Below, one piece after another: positions 38,178 through 45,174 of a DNA stretch of 64,000 nucleotides. Position 1 is the stretch's first letter; each line of letters starts with the position of its first letter. Position numbers and translations under genes: made by a program. Below the pieces are notes generated by a model. It was not told the DNA's origin, did not search any database, and was given only the letters and a program-made list of their open reading frames with translations. The stretch is from assembly GCF_002964785.1 (NCBI RefSeq), contig NZ_PQCC01000018.1:857047-921046 (forward strand). Direction: 5' to 3'. Source of the DNA: Pseudoalteromonas sp. T1lg48 (GTDB taxonomy: Bacteria > Pseudomonadota > Gammaproteobacteria > Enterobacterales > Alteromonadaceae).

Positions 38178-38834
38178 CTAATAGCGAAAAGGCACATGCC
38201 CTACCTTCACCAAGATCACCGTTTCTTCGTTTACGTACGGCGTGTGCTCACTCATATGCGGGCTGCGCAGCCAGGTGCCCTGCGGATAACGACCAAACTC
38301 ATCGCAAAACTCGCCGCTAAGCACTAAAACCTCTTCGCCGCCAAAGTGCTTATGAGGCACAAAGCGCTCGCCCTTGGGCCATTTCACCAGGGCCGTATGT
38401 TCATGCTCAAAGGTGTGCAGTGGCATCACTTCAAGACCACCCTGCCCCGGTTGCCACTGTGTTGCCCGGGTGTTGATGCGCACTGTTTGCGTATCCTTTT
38501 CATCAAACTGATTGAGCTTCACAAAGAGCACACAGCCTTCTTTACTAAAGGGCGCATGCACACTCTTAGGCGGATTACGAATGTAGGTGCCCGCCGGGTA
38601 ATCGCCGTGCTCGTCTGAAACCCCCCCCTCAAGTACAAAGATCTCCTCGCCCAGAGGATGAGGATGCGGATTAAAACGCGAGCCCGCCTCGTATTTAACT
38701 ATGCTTGTGGTGTGCCCAGACTCTTTGCCTTCGCGCTCCAATGGCTTGCGCCACACCCCTTTAGCTGGGCTTGCCAGCCAGGGTTGCTCTGCCGTTTTAA
38801 TCGCTAACTTCTCGGCAAAATCCATATTTAACAT
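38178..38834 (-). CDS. Double-cupin (ChrR-like) protein
   Basis: 218 residues made of two ChrR-type cupin repeats. First: SRFNPHPHPLGEEIFVLEGG...GTYIRNPP (about 50-95). Second: ERFVPHKHFGGEEVLVLSGE...GTWLRSPHMSEHTPY (about 150-205). Each holds the HxH...E metal motif. ChrR cupins bind zinc in anti-sigma factors that sense oxidative stress, but free-standing double cupins like this are probably metal-dependent enzymes or sensors; there is no anti-sigma domain and no sigma factor nearby. The last 53 bases or so recur at 35301-35353. Start may be the second Met (38825). Confidence 0.85.
   Translation of the reverse strand: MLNMDFAEKLAIKTAEQPWLASPAKGVWRKPLEREGKESGHTTSIVKYEAGSRFNPHPHPLGEEIFVLEGGVSDEHGDYPAGTYIRNPPKSVHAPFSKEGCVLFVKLNQFDEKDTQTVRINTRATQWQPGQGGLEVMPLHTFEHEHTALVKWPKGERFVPHKHFGGEEVLVLSGEFCDEFGRYPQGTWLRSPHMSEHTPYVNEETVILVKVGHVPFRY
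38191..38243 (-). repeat. Original copy of the 53-bp cupin-tail repeat
   Basis: Identical to 35301-35353. The 6-base motif CGGCGT at 38238-38243 matches CGGCGT at 30550-30555 in the C15-like gene and is the junction in the hybrid copy. Confidence 0.93.
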
Positions 38835-39011
38835 GCGTGCTCCTGTTTGATGCGCTACTGCAAGCGCTCAGCTGGTTATGATCATAAGCAAAGATACTAC
38901 ACCACCGGCGTTTTGGTTCATCCAAAGGCGGTAAAAGAAGTATCGGGGCAAAGACTATAGTGGCAGTGGCGATGCGACCAAGAACTCCCGTTATCTTCCC
39001 TTGCCAGCGCG

Positions 39012-40601
39012 TCATAATTCGGCGGTTATGTTTGAAGACACCTTATGGAAATTTATTAATTTATCTTTGAGGCGTTGCGAGTAAGTAACAAAGTTGGTGA
39101 GTGCCCCTGCATCTTTTCTATTGGTATCGGCAAGTAACAATAACAGCTTGCGGTGGGCCTGATTTAAATGCAGTTGCAACAACTTGGCCGACTTCTCAAT
39201 TTCATCATTTTTTGGCTCTTCTAAATGCTCACTGGTTTGGGTAAAAAGATTTAAGGTATCGCTCGATAGCTCTCTCACCAGAATCAAAATATCACTTTTT
39301 AACTCGATAAATTGTTTGCTCATGATGCGCTTACTCTCAAACAGATCGGTAATTGAGTCATGGATCTGGAACAGATAATCATAGCGATTAATTTGTATTA
39401 TCAGCTCTCTCGACTGCTCTTCATCCTTCATCTTGCTTAACAACGAGGTGAAGTAAGTCATGTACTCTTTTTCAATAAAGTTGACGTATTCAATGCGTTT
39501 TTGCGCCGTGTCCTGAATACTCATGTAGTTTGTTTCTAAGCTTAGGGTGACGAGGTTGTAGTTCTCCTTTAAAAAGTTGAGCAGCTGTTGGTTACCCGCT
39601 TCAAGCCTGTCCACGATAAGCTGAAACTCTTCATCTTCTTGATAGGTTGGCAGCTCAAGGCGCTCAAAATCCATTTTCCCTTCACCCAGCAAAAAGTCGA
39701 CAAAGCGGGTAAAAGGCGTCAGAAAAATAATAAATATGAGGCTGGCAACCACGTTGAATATAAAGTGAATGTTAGCCAAGGCAATGGCTGGGTCCATGGT
39801 CACGTCACTTAACCTGTGGCCAAACAATAAAATGGCGGGCAAAAACAACAACACCCCACCCACATTAAACAAGAAGTGACTCAAGGCTGCTTTTTTAGCG
39901 GCGATATCCATCCCAAAAACAGCGATCATGGCCGTTGCCGTGGTGCCAATATTTGCCCCCATGATGATGGGCACCGCATTCTCAAGGCCCAAAACCCCCT
40001 GTTGCGTGAAGATAATAGCCAGACCCGTTGTAACCGAGCTGGATTGCACCAAGGCCGTAAAAATACAGCCGACCAAAATAGCAATCAGTGGGTTTTGCGG
40101 ATGCGTTAAAATTTCGATTAATGCCGGATTATTTTGCAATGGCGCCAAAGAAGAAGAGATAAGATTGAGGCTGAAAAACACAAAACCAAAATAGAAAATG
40201 GTCTTGCCAAAGATAGAAAAACGATTGCGGGTAAGGGATAAAAAGAATCCGATCATGATAAACACGGGTGCAAATACGGTAAGCTTAAAGGCCACCAACT
40301 GCGCCGTTATTGTGGTGCCCACGTTGGAGCCGAAAATAATGCCCACACTGTTCTTAAAGGTTAAAACGCCGGCGTTAACTAAACTAATGGTGATCACCGA
40401 GGTGGCAGAGCTGGACTGAATTAAAGCGGTAACAATGGCGCCAATAAAGACGCCGAGTATGGGTATGCGCGTCGCTCGGCTAAGCGACTTACGAAAGCGC
40501 TCGCCAGAGATGCTTTCAATTTCCCGAGAAAAATTCTGAAGCCCAAAAATAAAAAGAATAATGGCGGTTAAACCGGCCATTGCAATCGTCAGATTTTCCA
40601 T
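39012..40601 (-). CDS. Na/Pi cotransporter family protein with PhoU-like tail
   Basis: 529 residues. Two inverted membrane repeats carry the QSSS signature of the Na/Pi cotransporter II family: ALIQSSSATSVITISLVNAG and ALVQSSSVTTGLAIIFTQQG, each followed by a GxNxGTT motif (FGSNVGTTITA and MGANIGTTATA). About nine membrane segments lie before residue 310. The C-terminal 200 residues are helical and PhoU-like. The likely role is sodium-dependent phosphate transport across the inner membrane. It stands alone, between the cupin gene and a divergent TetR regulator. Confidence 0.93.
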   Translation of the reverse strand: MENLTIAMAGLTAIILFIFGLQNFSREIESISGERFRKSLSRATRIPILGVFIGAIVTALIQSSSATSVITISLVNAGVLTFKNSVGIIFGSNVGTTITAQLVAFKLTVFAPVFIMIGFFLSLTRNRFSIFGKTIFYFGFVFFSLNLISSSLAPLQNNPALIEILTHPQNPLIAILVGCIFTALVQSSSVTTGLAIIFTQQGVLGLENAVPIIMGANIGTTATAMIAVFGMDIAAKKAALSHFLFNVGGVLLFLPAILLFGHRLSDVTMDPAIALANIHFIFNVVASLIFIIFLTPFTRFVDFLLGEGKMDFERLELPTYQEDEEFQLIVDRLEAGNQQLLNFLKENYNLVTLSLETNYMSIQDTAQKRIEYVNFIEKEYMTYFTSLLSKMKDEEQSRELIIQINRYDYLFQIHDSITDLFESKRIMSKQFIELKSDILILVRELSSDTLNLFTQTSEHLEEPKNDEIEKSAKLLQLHLNQAHRKLLLLLADTNRKDAGALTNFVTYSQRLKDKLINFHKVSSNITAEL

Positions 40602-40970
40602 TTGCTTATCAAATTTCGAGCCAGGCAGATATAAAAAGCATAGGTTTTAGATACACATAGCGCAATATTGTCGCAGCAATCTACTTTGCTGTTTCAGATA
40701 AGAAGAGCCCAGCCCCTCGCTTGGCACAACCGGGCGGGCCCCCCTGCCGAACCAGTCACCTTCTCCCTCTTTTGAATACACAGGTTCTGCTCTACTACAG
40801 CAAAAGAAAAGCCTGGCCACGGCGCCTAAAAACCTGTTCAGTTTGTCTGCTTCTCCTTGTAACTGAGAGCGCTGCAGGATAAGGCACGCTAGGGACCCAG
40901 TTGCTGCTGCGCCCGCTGCTACCTATACTAAAAACAACATCAACCGGCTTTTACCCAAGGTGTTCTTTCA
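40602..40970. other. Divergent intergenic region
   Basis: 369 bases between the Na/Pi transporter and the TetR regulator, presumably with both promoters. I saw no palindrome of convincing operator form and no gene. Confidence 0.35.
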
Positions 40971-41567
40971 ATGGCTGCCTATACGCTTTCGCCCCAGACC
41001 ATCCTTGATCGTGCCATTGTATTAGCATTGCAATCGAGCTGGGATAGCTTCTCGCTGCATGAGTTAGCCGCCTCCCTCAACTGTGGCTTAGGCGATATAC
41101 ACAGGCACTTTCGTTCCAAGGACGATCTCGCCGAAGCCTTATTCGACCGCGCCGACCAAGCCATGCTCGAATACGCCGATACCGAGGCCGGTAGACGGGG
41201 CTCAGAGCAAGAGCGCACCCTCAATTGCATCATGAGCTGGTTTCATTATCTGGCTCCTTACAAAGCCGTGGTGCGCGATATTATGCGCTATAAACTAGAG
41301 CCTGGGCACTTTCACCTGCAGGCTCATGGTGTGACCCGCGTCAGCCGCACCGTGCAGTGGTTCAGAGAAGCCGCGGCACGCCGACAACAAGGGTTGGCCA
41401 AGGTGGCCGATGAGATTGCGCTCACCAGCGCCTACCTGAGCAGCTTTTATTTCTTTTTAAGCGATAACAGTGCCGATAATGCTAAAACCAGATCCCTGTT
41501 GGCAGGCTTGCTAAAGGGACTCCATACCGGCCATCGCTTTTTCTCCCACCCGGGCCGAGCAACCTAG
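40971..41567 (+). CDS. TetR/AcrR-family regulator
   Basis: 198 residues. The N-terminal helix-turn-helix (about 8-55) has the TetR layout: ILDRAIVLALQSSWDSFSLH, ELAASLNCGLGDIHRHFRSK, DDLAEALFDRA. The rest is helical, as in the ligand-binding part. It ends two bases before the next gene, so it is co-transcribed with the putative membrane hydrolase. It may control its own operon; no operator was identified. Confidence 0.87.
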   Translation: MAAYTLSPQTILDRAIVLALQSSWDSFSLHELAASLNCGLGDIHRHFRSKDDLAEALFDRADQAMLEYADTEAGRRGSEQERTLNCIMSWFHYLAPYKAVVRDIMRYKLEPGHFHLQAHGVTRVSRTVQWFREAAARRQQGLAKVADEIALTSAYLSSFYFFLSDNSADNAKTRSLLAGLLKGLHTGHRFFSHPGRAT

Positions 41568-41569
41568 CC

Positions 41570-42643
41570 TTGGATCCCCTCACCCATGTATTAATTGGCG
41601 CTCTTGTCGCCCAGTTGCCCGCAGCTAAGCCGTTATCGGAAGATGCCGGCGCAGACACCTGCACAAAGACTGACTGGAAACTCAGGGCCGCGATCGGCGC
41701 TGCGGTGGCCCTTTTTCCGGACATTGACTACCTGCTCTTTTGGCTCAACCCGTTAGACTTTCTGGCCTATTGGCATAGGGCTGAAACCCATTCCCTGCTG
41801 CTCTCCCCCGTATGGGCGGCGCTGATAAGTTACCTCTTGTGTAAACTGCTGCGTCTGGCAAACGCTGCACTGGTCTTTACCATCTGTTGGCTGGCTATTC
41901 TCTCGCACCTAGTTGCAGATACCTTAACCGTGTACGGCACCCGCTGGTTTGCGCCTTTGTCAGACATGCAATTTAGCTGGGATCTTTTATTTATTGTCGA
42001 CCCCTACTTCACCCTGAGCGTGATGCTGGCCGGGTTACTTTTTTATATTTGCCGAAAAAAAACGTGCCACCAAAAGCGCTATCACCTGGCGGCCTTGAGC
42101 CCGCCCTTGCTCTATCTTGCGGCGGTGCTTGGCATAAAACTCACTTTAATGGCGCAAATACAGCAGCAGACACCTGCTCCCGCAGCAAGTAGTCGCTTGC
42201 TGCCACAGCCTTTTTCGCCCCTTTATTGGCAGCTGCTGAGCGAAGACGAGGAGCATATTTATCAGGCCTATATTAAGTTCAAAACCGATCCACTGGCGGA
42301 CAACCTGTCCCACGCCGCTGGGGTAACAGGCTTTTCTGGAGCCTACACCCGGACTGATGCCTTGCAATGGCACAGCTATACCCACCCGGCACACGCGGAG
42401 CCGCTTGTTCAACAGGCGTGGCAACAGCCAAAATTCAAGGCCTTTAGAGACTTTGCCCAATATCCGGTGGTGTTAGCAAAAGAGACATCGGCAAAGCAAA
42501 GCTGCGTCTGGTTCAGCGACCTGCGCTATCACTGGCCTGGCATCCAGCCCTATTTTCGCTATGCCATGTGCCAGAGCCTGGACGGCCAATGGCGGCTAAA
42601 GCGCGGCCGGTATTTTAGTGGGCAAAGTCAGGAGCTTGATTAG
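41570..42643 (+). CDS. Membrane-bound metal-dependent hydrolase-like protein (DUF457/YdjM type)
   Basis: 357 residues. It opens MDPLTHVLIGALVAQLP, continues with FPDIDYLLFWLNPLDFLAYWHRAETHS, and later SHLVADTLTVYGTRW. The H, D/D, H...HS and H...D residues are the conserved metal set of the YdjM/DUF457 family. Several membrane helices lie between residues 35 and 195; the last 160 residues are soluble. The start is a TTG at 41570, two bases after the tetR stop; no ATG nearby would keep the conserved MDxLTH opening. The family's substrate is not known. Confidence 0.85.
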   Translation: MDPLTHVLIGALVAQLPAAKPLSEDAGADTCTKTDWKLRAAIGAAVALFPDIDYLLFWLNPLDFLAYWHRAETHSLLLSPVWAALISYLLCKLLRLANAALVFTICWLAILSHLVADTLTVYGTRWFAPLSDMQFSWDLLFIVDPYFTLSVMLAGLLFYICRKKTCHQKRYHLAALSPPLLYLAAVLGIKLTLMAQIQQQTPAPAASSRLLPQPFSPLYWQLLSEDEEHIYQAYIKFKTDPLADNLSHAAGVTGFSGAYTRTDALQWHSYTHPAHAEPLVQQAWQQPKFKAFRDFAQYPVVLAKETSAKQSCVWFSDLRYHWPGIQPYFRYAMCQSLDGQWRLKRGRYFSGQSQELD

Positions 42644-42806
42644 CGTCTTTTATGTATCGCAACTGCTGCGATATCTGTGAGAGACTTTCGTAGTCTGACC
42701 CCTTCGGCTTTTGTATGCTGATTAGTGCCTGCCCTCCTTTATTAAGAGACAGAATTAAAGGTACACTCATACATCTGATTTCTATAAATCATGTATAAGG
42801 AAAAAT

Positions 42807-43382
42807 ATGTCGAGATGGATTTTGCTACTTATTGCTTTATTGTGCTCAACGCAGGGCACAGCTAAAGAATACCCACACCGAGAAAAACCAACAGATACAC
42901 CATTATTTGAAACGGTTACCAAGATGCAAACGGCGATTCTCGCAATTGAATCGCGCAACGGGATTATCGGTGATCACAGAGCCGTTATCGGGGAGAGTGG
43001 TAAGGTACTGTTAGACATATGCGCCAATACTGACCCAGAACATATTGAATACGGCTGTTCCACGCTCTCTACACTCTCTGTAGATTGGGAATATGGTTTA
43101 CCTAAATATGGACAGCACAATATTTACTATAAACCCGATTTAATCATTGATGACTACAAAATATTGGAAGCTGTGATTATAGATTCCAAGGTTCACAGCC
43201 TGCACTTTTTAGATACCGCGACTTTCAGAATGTTTTTGATTTCCAGCCACAAAGAACTAAAAGACTTTATCAACAACAAGACCACGCTGAGTGATCTCAA
43301 ACGCGATGCTGACCCGCTTGGTAACGATGTGATCTACCCAGACAAGTCCAAAAAGAGCCAAGAACCGCCAGAGCAAAACTAA
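42807..43382 (+). CDS. Exported protein of unknown function
   Basis: 191 residues with a signal peptide ending TQGTAK. The mature part has two Cys residues (DICANTDPEHIEYGCSTL) and a mix of beta and helical stretches, ending in a charged tail (DKSKKSQEPPEQN). The region around QTAILAIESRNGIIGDHRAV recalls no family I know. Codon use and an AAGG-like site upstream support it being real. It stands alone after a 163-base gap. Confidence 0.65.
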   Translation: MSRWILLLIALLCSTQGTAKEYPHREKPTDTPLFETVTKMQTAILAIESRNGIIGDHRAVIGESGKVLLDICANTDPEHIEYGCSTLSTLSVDWEYGLPKYGQHNIYYKPDLIIDDYKILEAVIIDSKVHSLHFLDTATFRMFLISSHKELKDFINNKTTLSDLKRDADPLGNDVIYPDKSKKSQEPPEQN

Positions 43383-43881
43383 CCAGTGTGGTTAATCCAT
43401 TGGCACTGAGGTTGTTTGCACTTTGACCTCAATGGCTTTTTACAATCGCAGTCAGGCATCTGAGGGCGGTGGCATCATGTCGCGGTGGCGGGATGGTTTA
43501 CGCCAACCACCCCTTGGAACCCCAAGGCGCCCGTAATTCGCTGATGCTTCCGAACTCAGGTTTTTGTTCAACGCTGCGCTTAGATTTCAACGCGGTTTAA
43601 CGAGTCGTCCTGACTCGATAAACCTAACTTCGCAGTCCCCCTCCTCGCAGAGCTCGTCGCCTTCAAGCGGCGAGAGTGAAACTGTTCACTCTCTTATATC
43701 CGCTTTCAGCCCTACTCGTTGTTTCAAACACGCTCCGCAACAAAAGCCGATTTCTCCCGCGCGAATTTAAACGGGAAATCAACTGATACACTTGTGTGAC
43801 GACATAGAGATTGGAGTGGTTGTGGGTTCGGCTAAGAGTAAGACCTTACCCAACCGAGATGATTAGGGAATCTGGGTTTGC
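43383..43881. other. Gene-free region with adjacent hairpins
   Basis: About 500 bases without a credible gene. It includes two consecutive stem-loops: CTCGTCGC / GCGGCGAG (about 43653-43674, one mismatch) and the perfect GAGAGTGAA-ACTG-TTCACTCTC (43672-43693), and farther right an imperfect GATTTCTCCCG / CGGGAAATC (about 43749-43781). The structure would suit a structured RNA or a mobile-element end. No promoter or tRNA was recognised. Confidence 0.4.
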
Positions 43882-44190
43882 TCACTCTTCTTCTTCATCG
43901 CCATCCAAGATCAGCTCTTGCATCTGTTGCGGGGTAAAGACAAAGAAGTACAGATCTTGGATGGATGAAAGGGTTTTACCTTCCAGGGACTGATAGTCTG
44001 CGGCATCCGTATCCAGCCAGTAGCCGGCGAGCACGCCTTCTTTAATTGGGAAATACACACTCTCACTGGTGGTCACCGCGCCGACCGAGTTAAACACATA
44101 ATCGCCATAATGTTTGTTGACCGTGTCGACCAACTCACTTTGCTGCTGCTTGCGTTGGCCCAGTTGTGAAAATAAATCTGATTCTTGCAT
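43882..44190 (-). CDS. Small acidic protein of unknown function
   Basis: 102 residues, soluble, ending in an acidic run (DGDEEEE). The region VYFPIKEGVLAGYWLDTDAA suggests a beta sheet. It could be a small cytoplasmic regulator or an immunity-like protein; neither can be supported. It lies just before the repeat-rich left border of the RADAR island. Confidence 0.6.
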   Translation of the reverse strand: MQESDLFSQLGQRKQQQSELVDTVNKHYGDYVFNSVGAVTTSESVYFPIKEGVLAGYWLDTDAADYQSLEGKTLSSIQDLYFFVFTPQQMQELILDGDEEEE

Positions 44191-44395
44191 ACGCCTCTTC
44201 TTAAATTCGCCGCTACATCCATTTGCTAAGCTGGCCCGGTATTGATACCAGCCTTAAGCGGATAAAATGATGACACTTAAAATGAATATAACACGGGATG
44301 GGAGCAGGAGTAGCCCTGCTGGCTAATTAAGATTTTGTGGCGGGCTGCTGACAACGGTTTTTTATATTCAGATTTTGTCGCATTGGCGACGACAA

Positions 44396-44427
44396 GTCAG
44401 AGGAAATGCGCGCCCATTTCCTCTGAC
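44396..44427. repeat. Perfect 13-bp inverted repeat
   Basis: GTCAGAGGAAATG (44396-44408) and CATTTCCTCTGAC (44415-44427) with a six-base centre. There is no T-run on either side, so it is not a standard terminator. It could be a REP-like unit, an attachment structure or an RNA stem. Confidence 0.85.
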
Positions 44428-44510
44428 CCGAAGTCGGCGGCCGACAAGAGAGTAATTTGAAAAGCCTGAGTTTAGATTTATCGAAAATATCAAGTTGTCA
44501 GACTGAAGTC

Positions 44511-44750
44511 TGACCTACAAGAACATTAAAGTCTGCTCGATTCACAGAACCATCCCTTGTCAGGCTTATCGGCAATATGCTCCTGCATTGCTCTACTACC
44601 GACATCCATGTCGGCAAAGCCTGACCCACAAAAACAGCAAAGTCTGGTCGATTCATAGAACCATCAGTTGTCAGACTTATTCGCGATGTGCTCCTGCATT
44701 GCTCTACTACCGCCATCCATGGCAGCAAAGACCGACCTACAAGTACAAAA
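44511..44750. repeat. 111-bp tandem repeat with internal palindromes (REP-like)
   Basis: Two copies (44511-44621 and 44622-44732) and the start of a third (44733 onward) at a fixed period of 111. Shared parts include GTCTG(C/G)TCGATTCA, AGAACCATC and GCTCCTGCATTGCTCTACTA. Each copy carries a short palindrome: CCGACATCCATGTCGG (44599-44614) in copy 1 and a weaker version in copy 2. Confidence 0.88.
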
Positions 44751-44858
44751 AAGAGCCCTCGCCCTGCAGCGAGTCCAAAGCCAATGATCACAGATAACGA
44801 AGATGGAAACTTGCTAGCTTTCTAAATCAACCATCTGGAATACTCTTCAAAAATAACC

Positions 44859-44924
44859 AAGTTGGACACTCCAGCGCTTCATAGCCAATGAAGGCAACAG
44901 GTTTGGTTGACTAAGTTGGAAACT
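44859..44924 (+). repeat. Left-flank end-type repeats (two sites)
   Basis: AAGTTGGACACT (44859-44870) and AAGTTGGAAACT (44913-44924), 54 bases apart and in the same orientation. Three related sites lie in opposite orientation at 51152-51202. Together they bracket rdrA-rdrB like transposase-binding sites at the ends of a transposon; no transposase gene is present. Confidence 0.6.
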
Positions 44925-45174
44925 ACCACCTGATATAACCCCTTCTTTAAAGTAATTGCTCAGTTCGTAAAACCCGAACCGCACTTTGCGAACTGTACTT
45001 CAGGAACCACCGTTGGCTTTACTATTTTCGCAATTACGCTCTTTATCTGTGCAACCTTTGTCAGTTCTTAGATTTGCCATCAAATGACGTGCCTATGAAT
45101 CTCTATGTTACAGAATTTATATGTTTCTGATACTATTTGCCCAGTTAATCATTAGTATACATGGACTTAGCTTT

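Larger units (their letters stand above)
44191..45174. other. Repeat-rich left flank of the RADAR island
   Basis: Nearly 1 kb without a gene. In order: a perfect 13-bp hairpin (44396-44427), a tandem repeat of period 111 (44511-44750), two AAGTTGGA-type repeats (44859-44924), and the promoter region of rdrA. A 97-codon frame on the minus strand (44498-44791) is only the translation of the tandem repeat. A 30-codon frame read leftward near 44960-45055 could be a gene remnant but is too short to call. Confidence 0.5.

Noticed and set aside
44498..44791. 97-codon frame on the minus strand
   Set aside because: It is simply the translation of the 111-bp tandem repeat; the peptide repeats with the DNA and has no start signal.
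44960..45060. Leftward 30-codon frame before rdrA (ending CGSGFTN)
   Set aside because: Too short, without a start codon, and overlapping the rdrA promoter region. A gene remnant is possible but not supportable.
45121..45174. Upstream ATG of rdrA giving an 18-residue hydrophobic lead
   Set aside because: RdrA is a cytoplasmic ring protein and the 45175 start gives a normal N-terminus; the lead would look like a membrane anchor.
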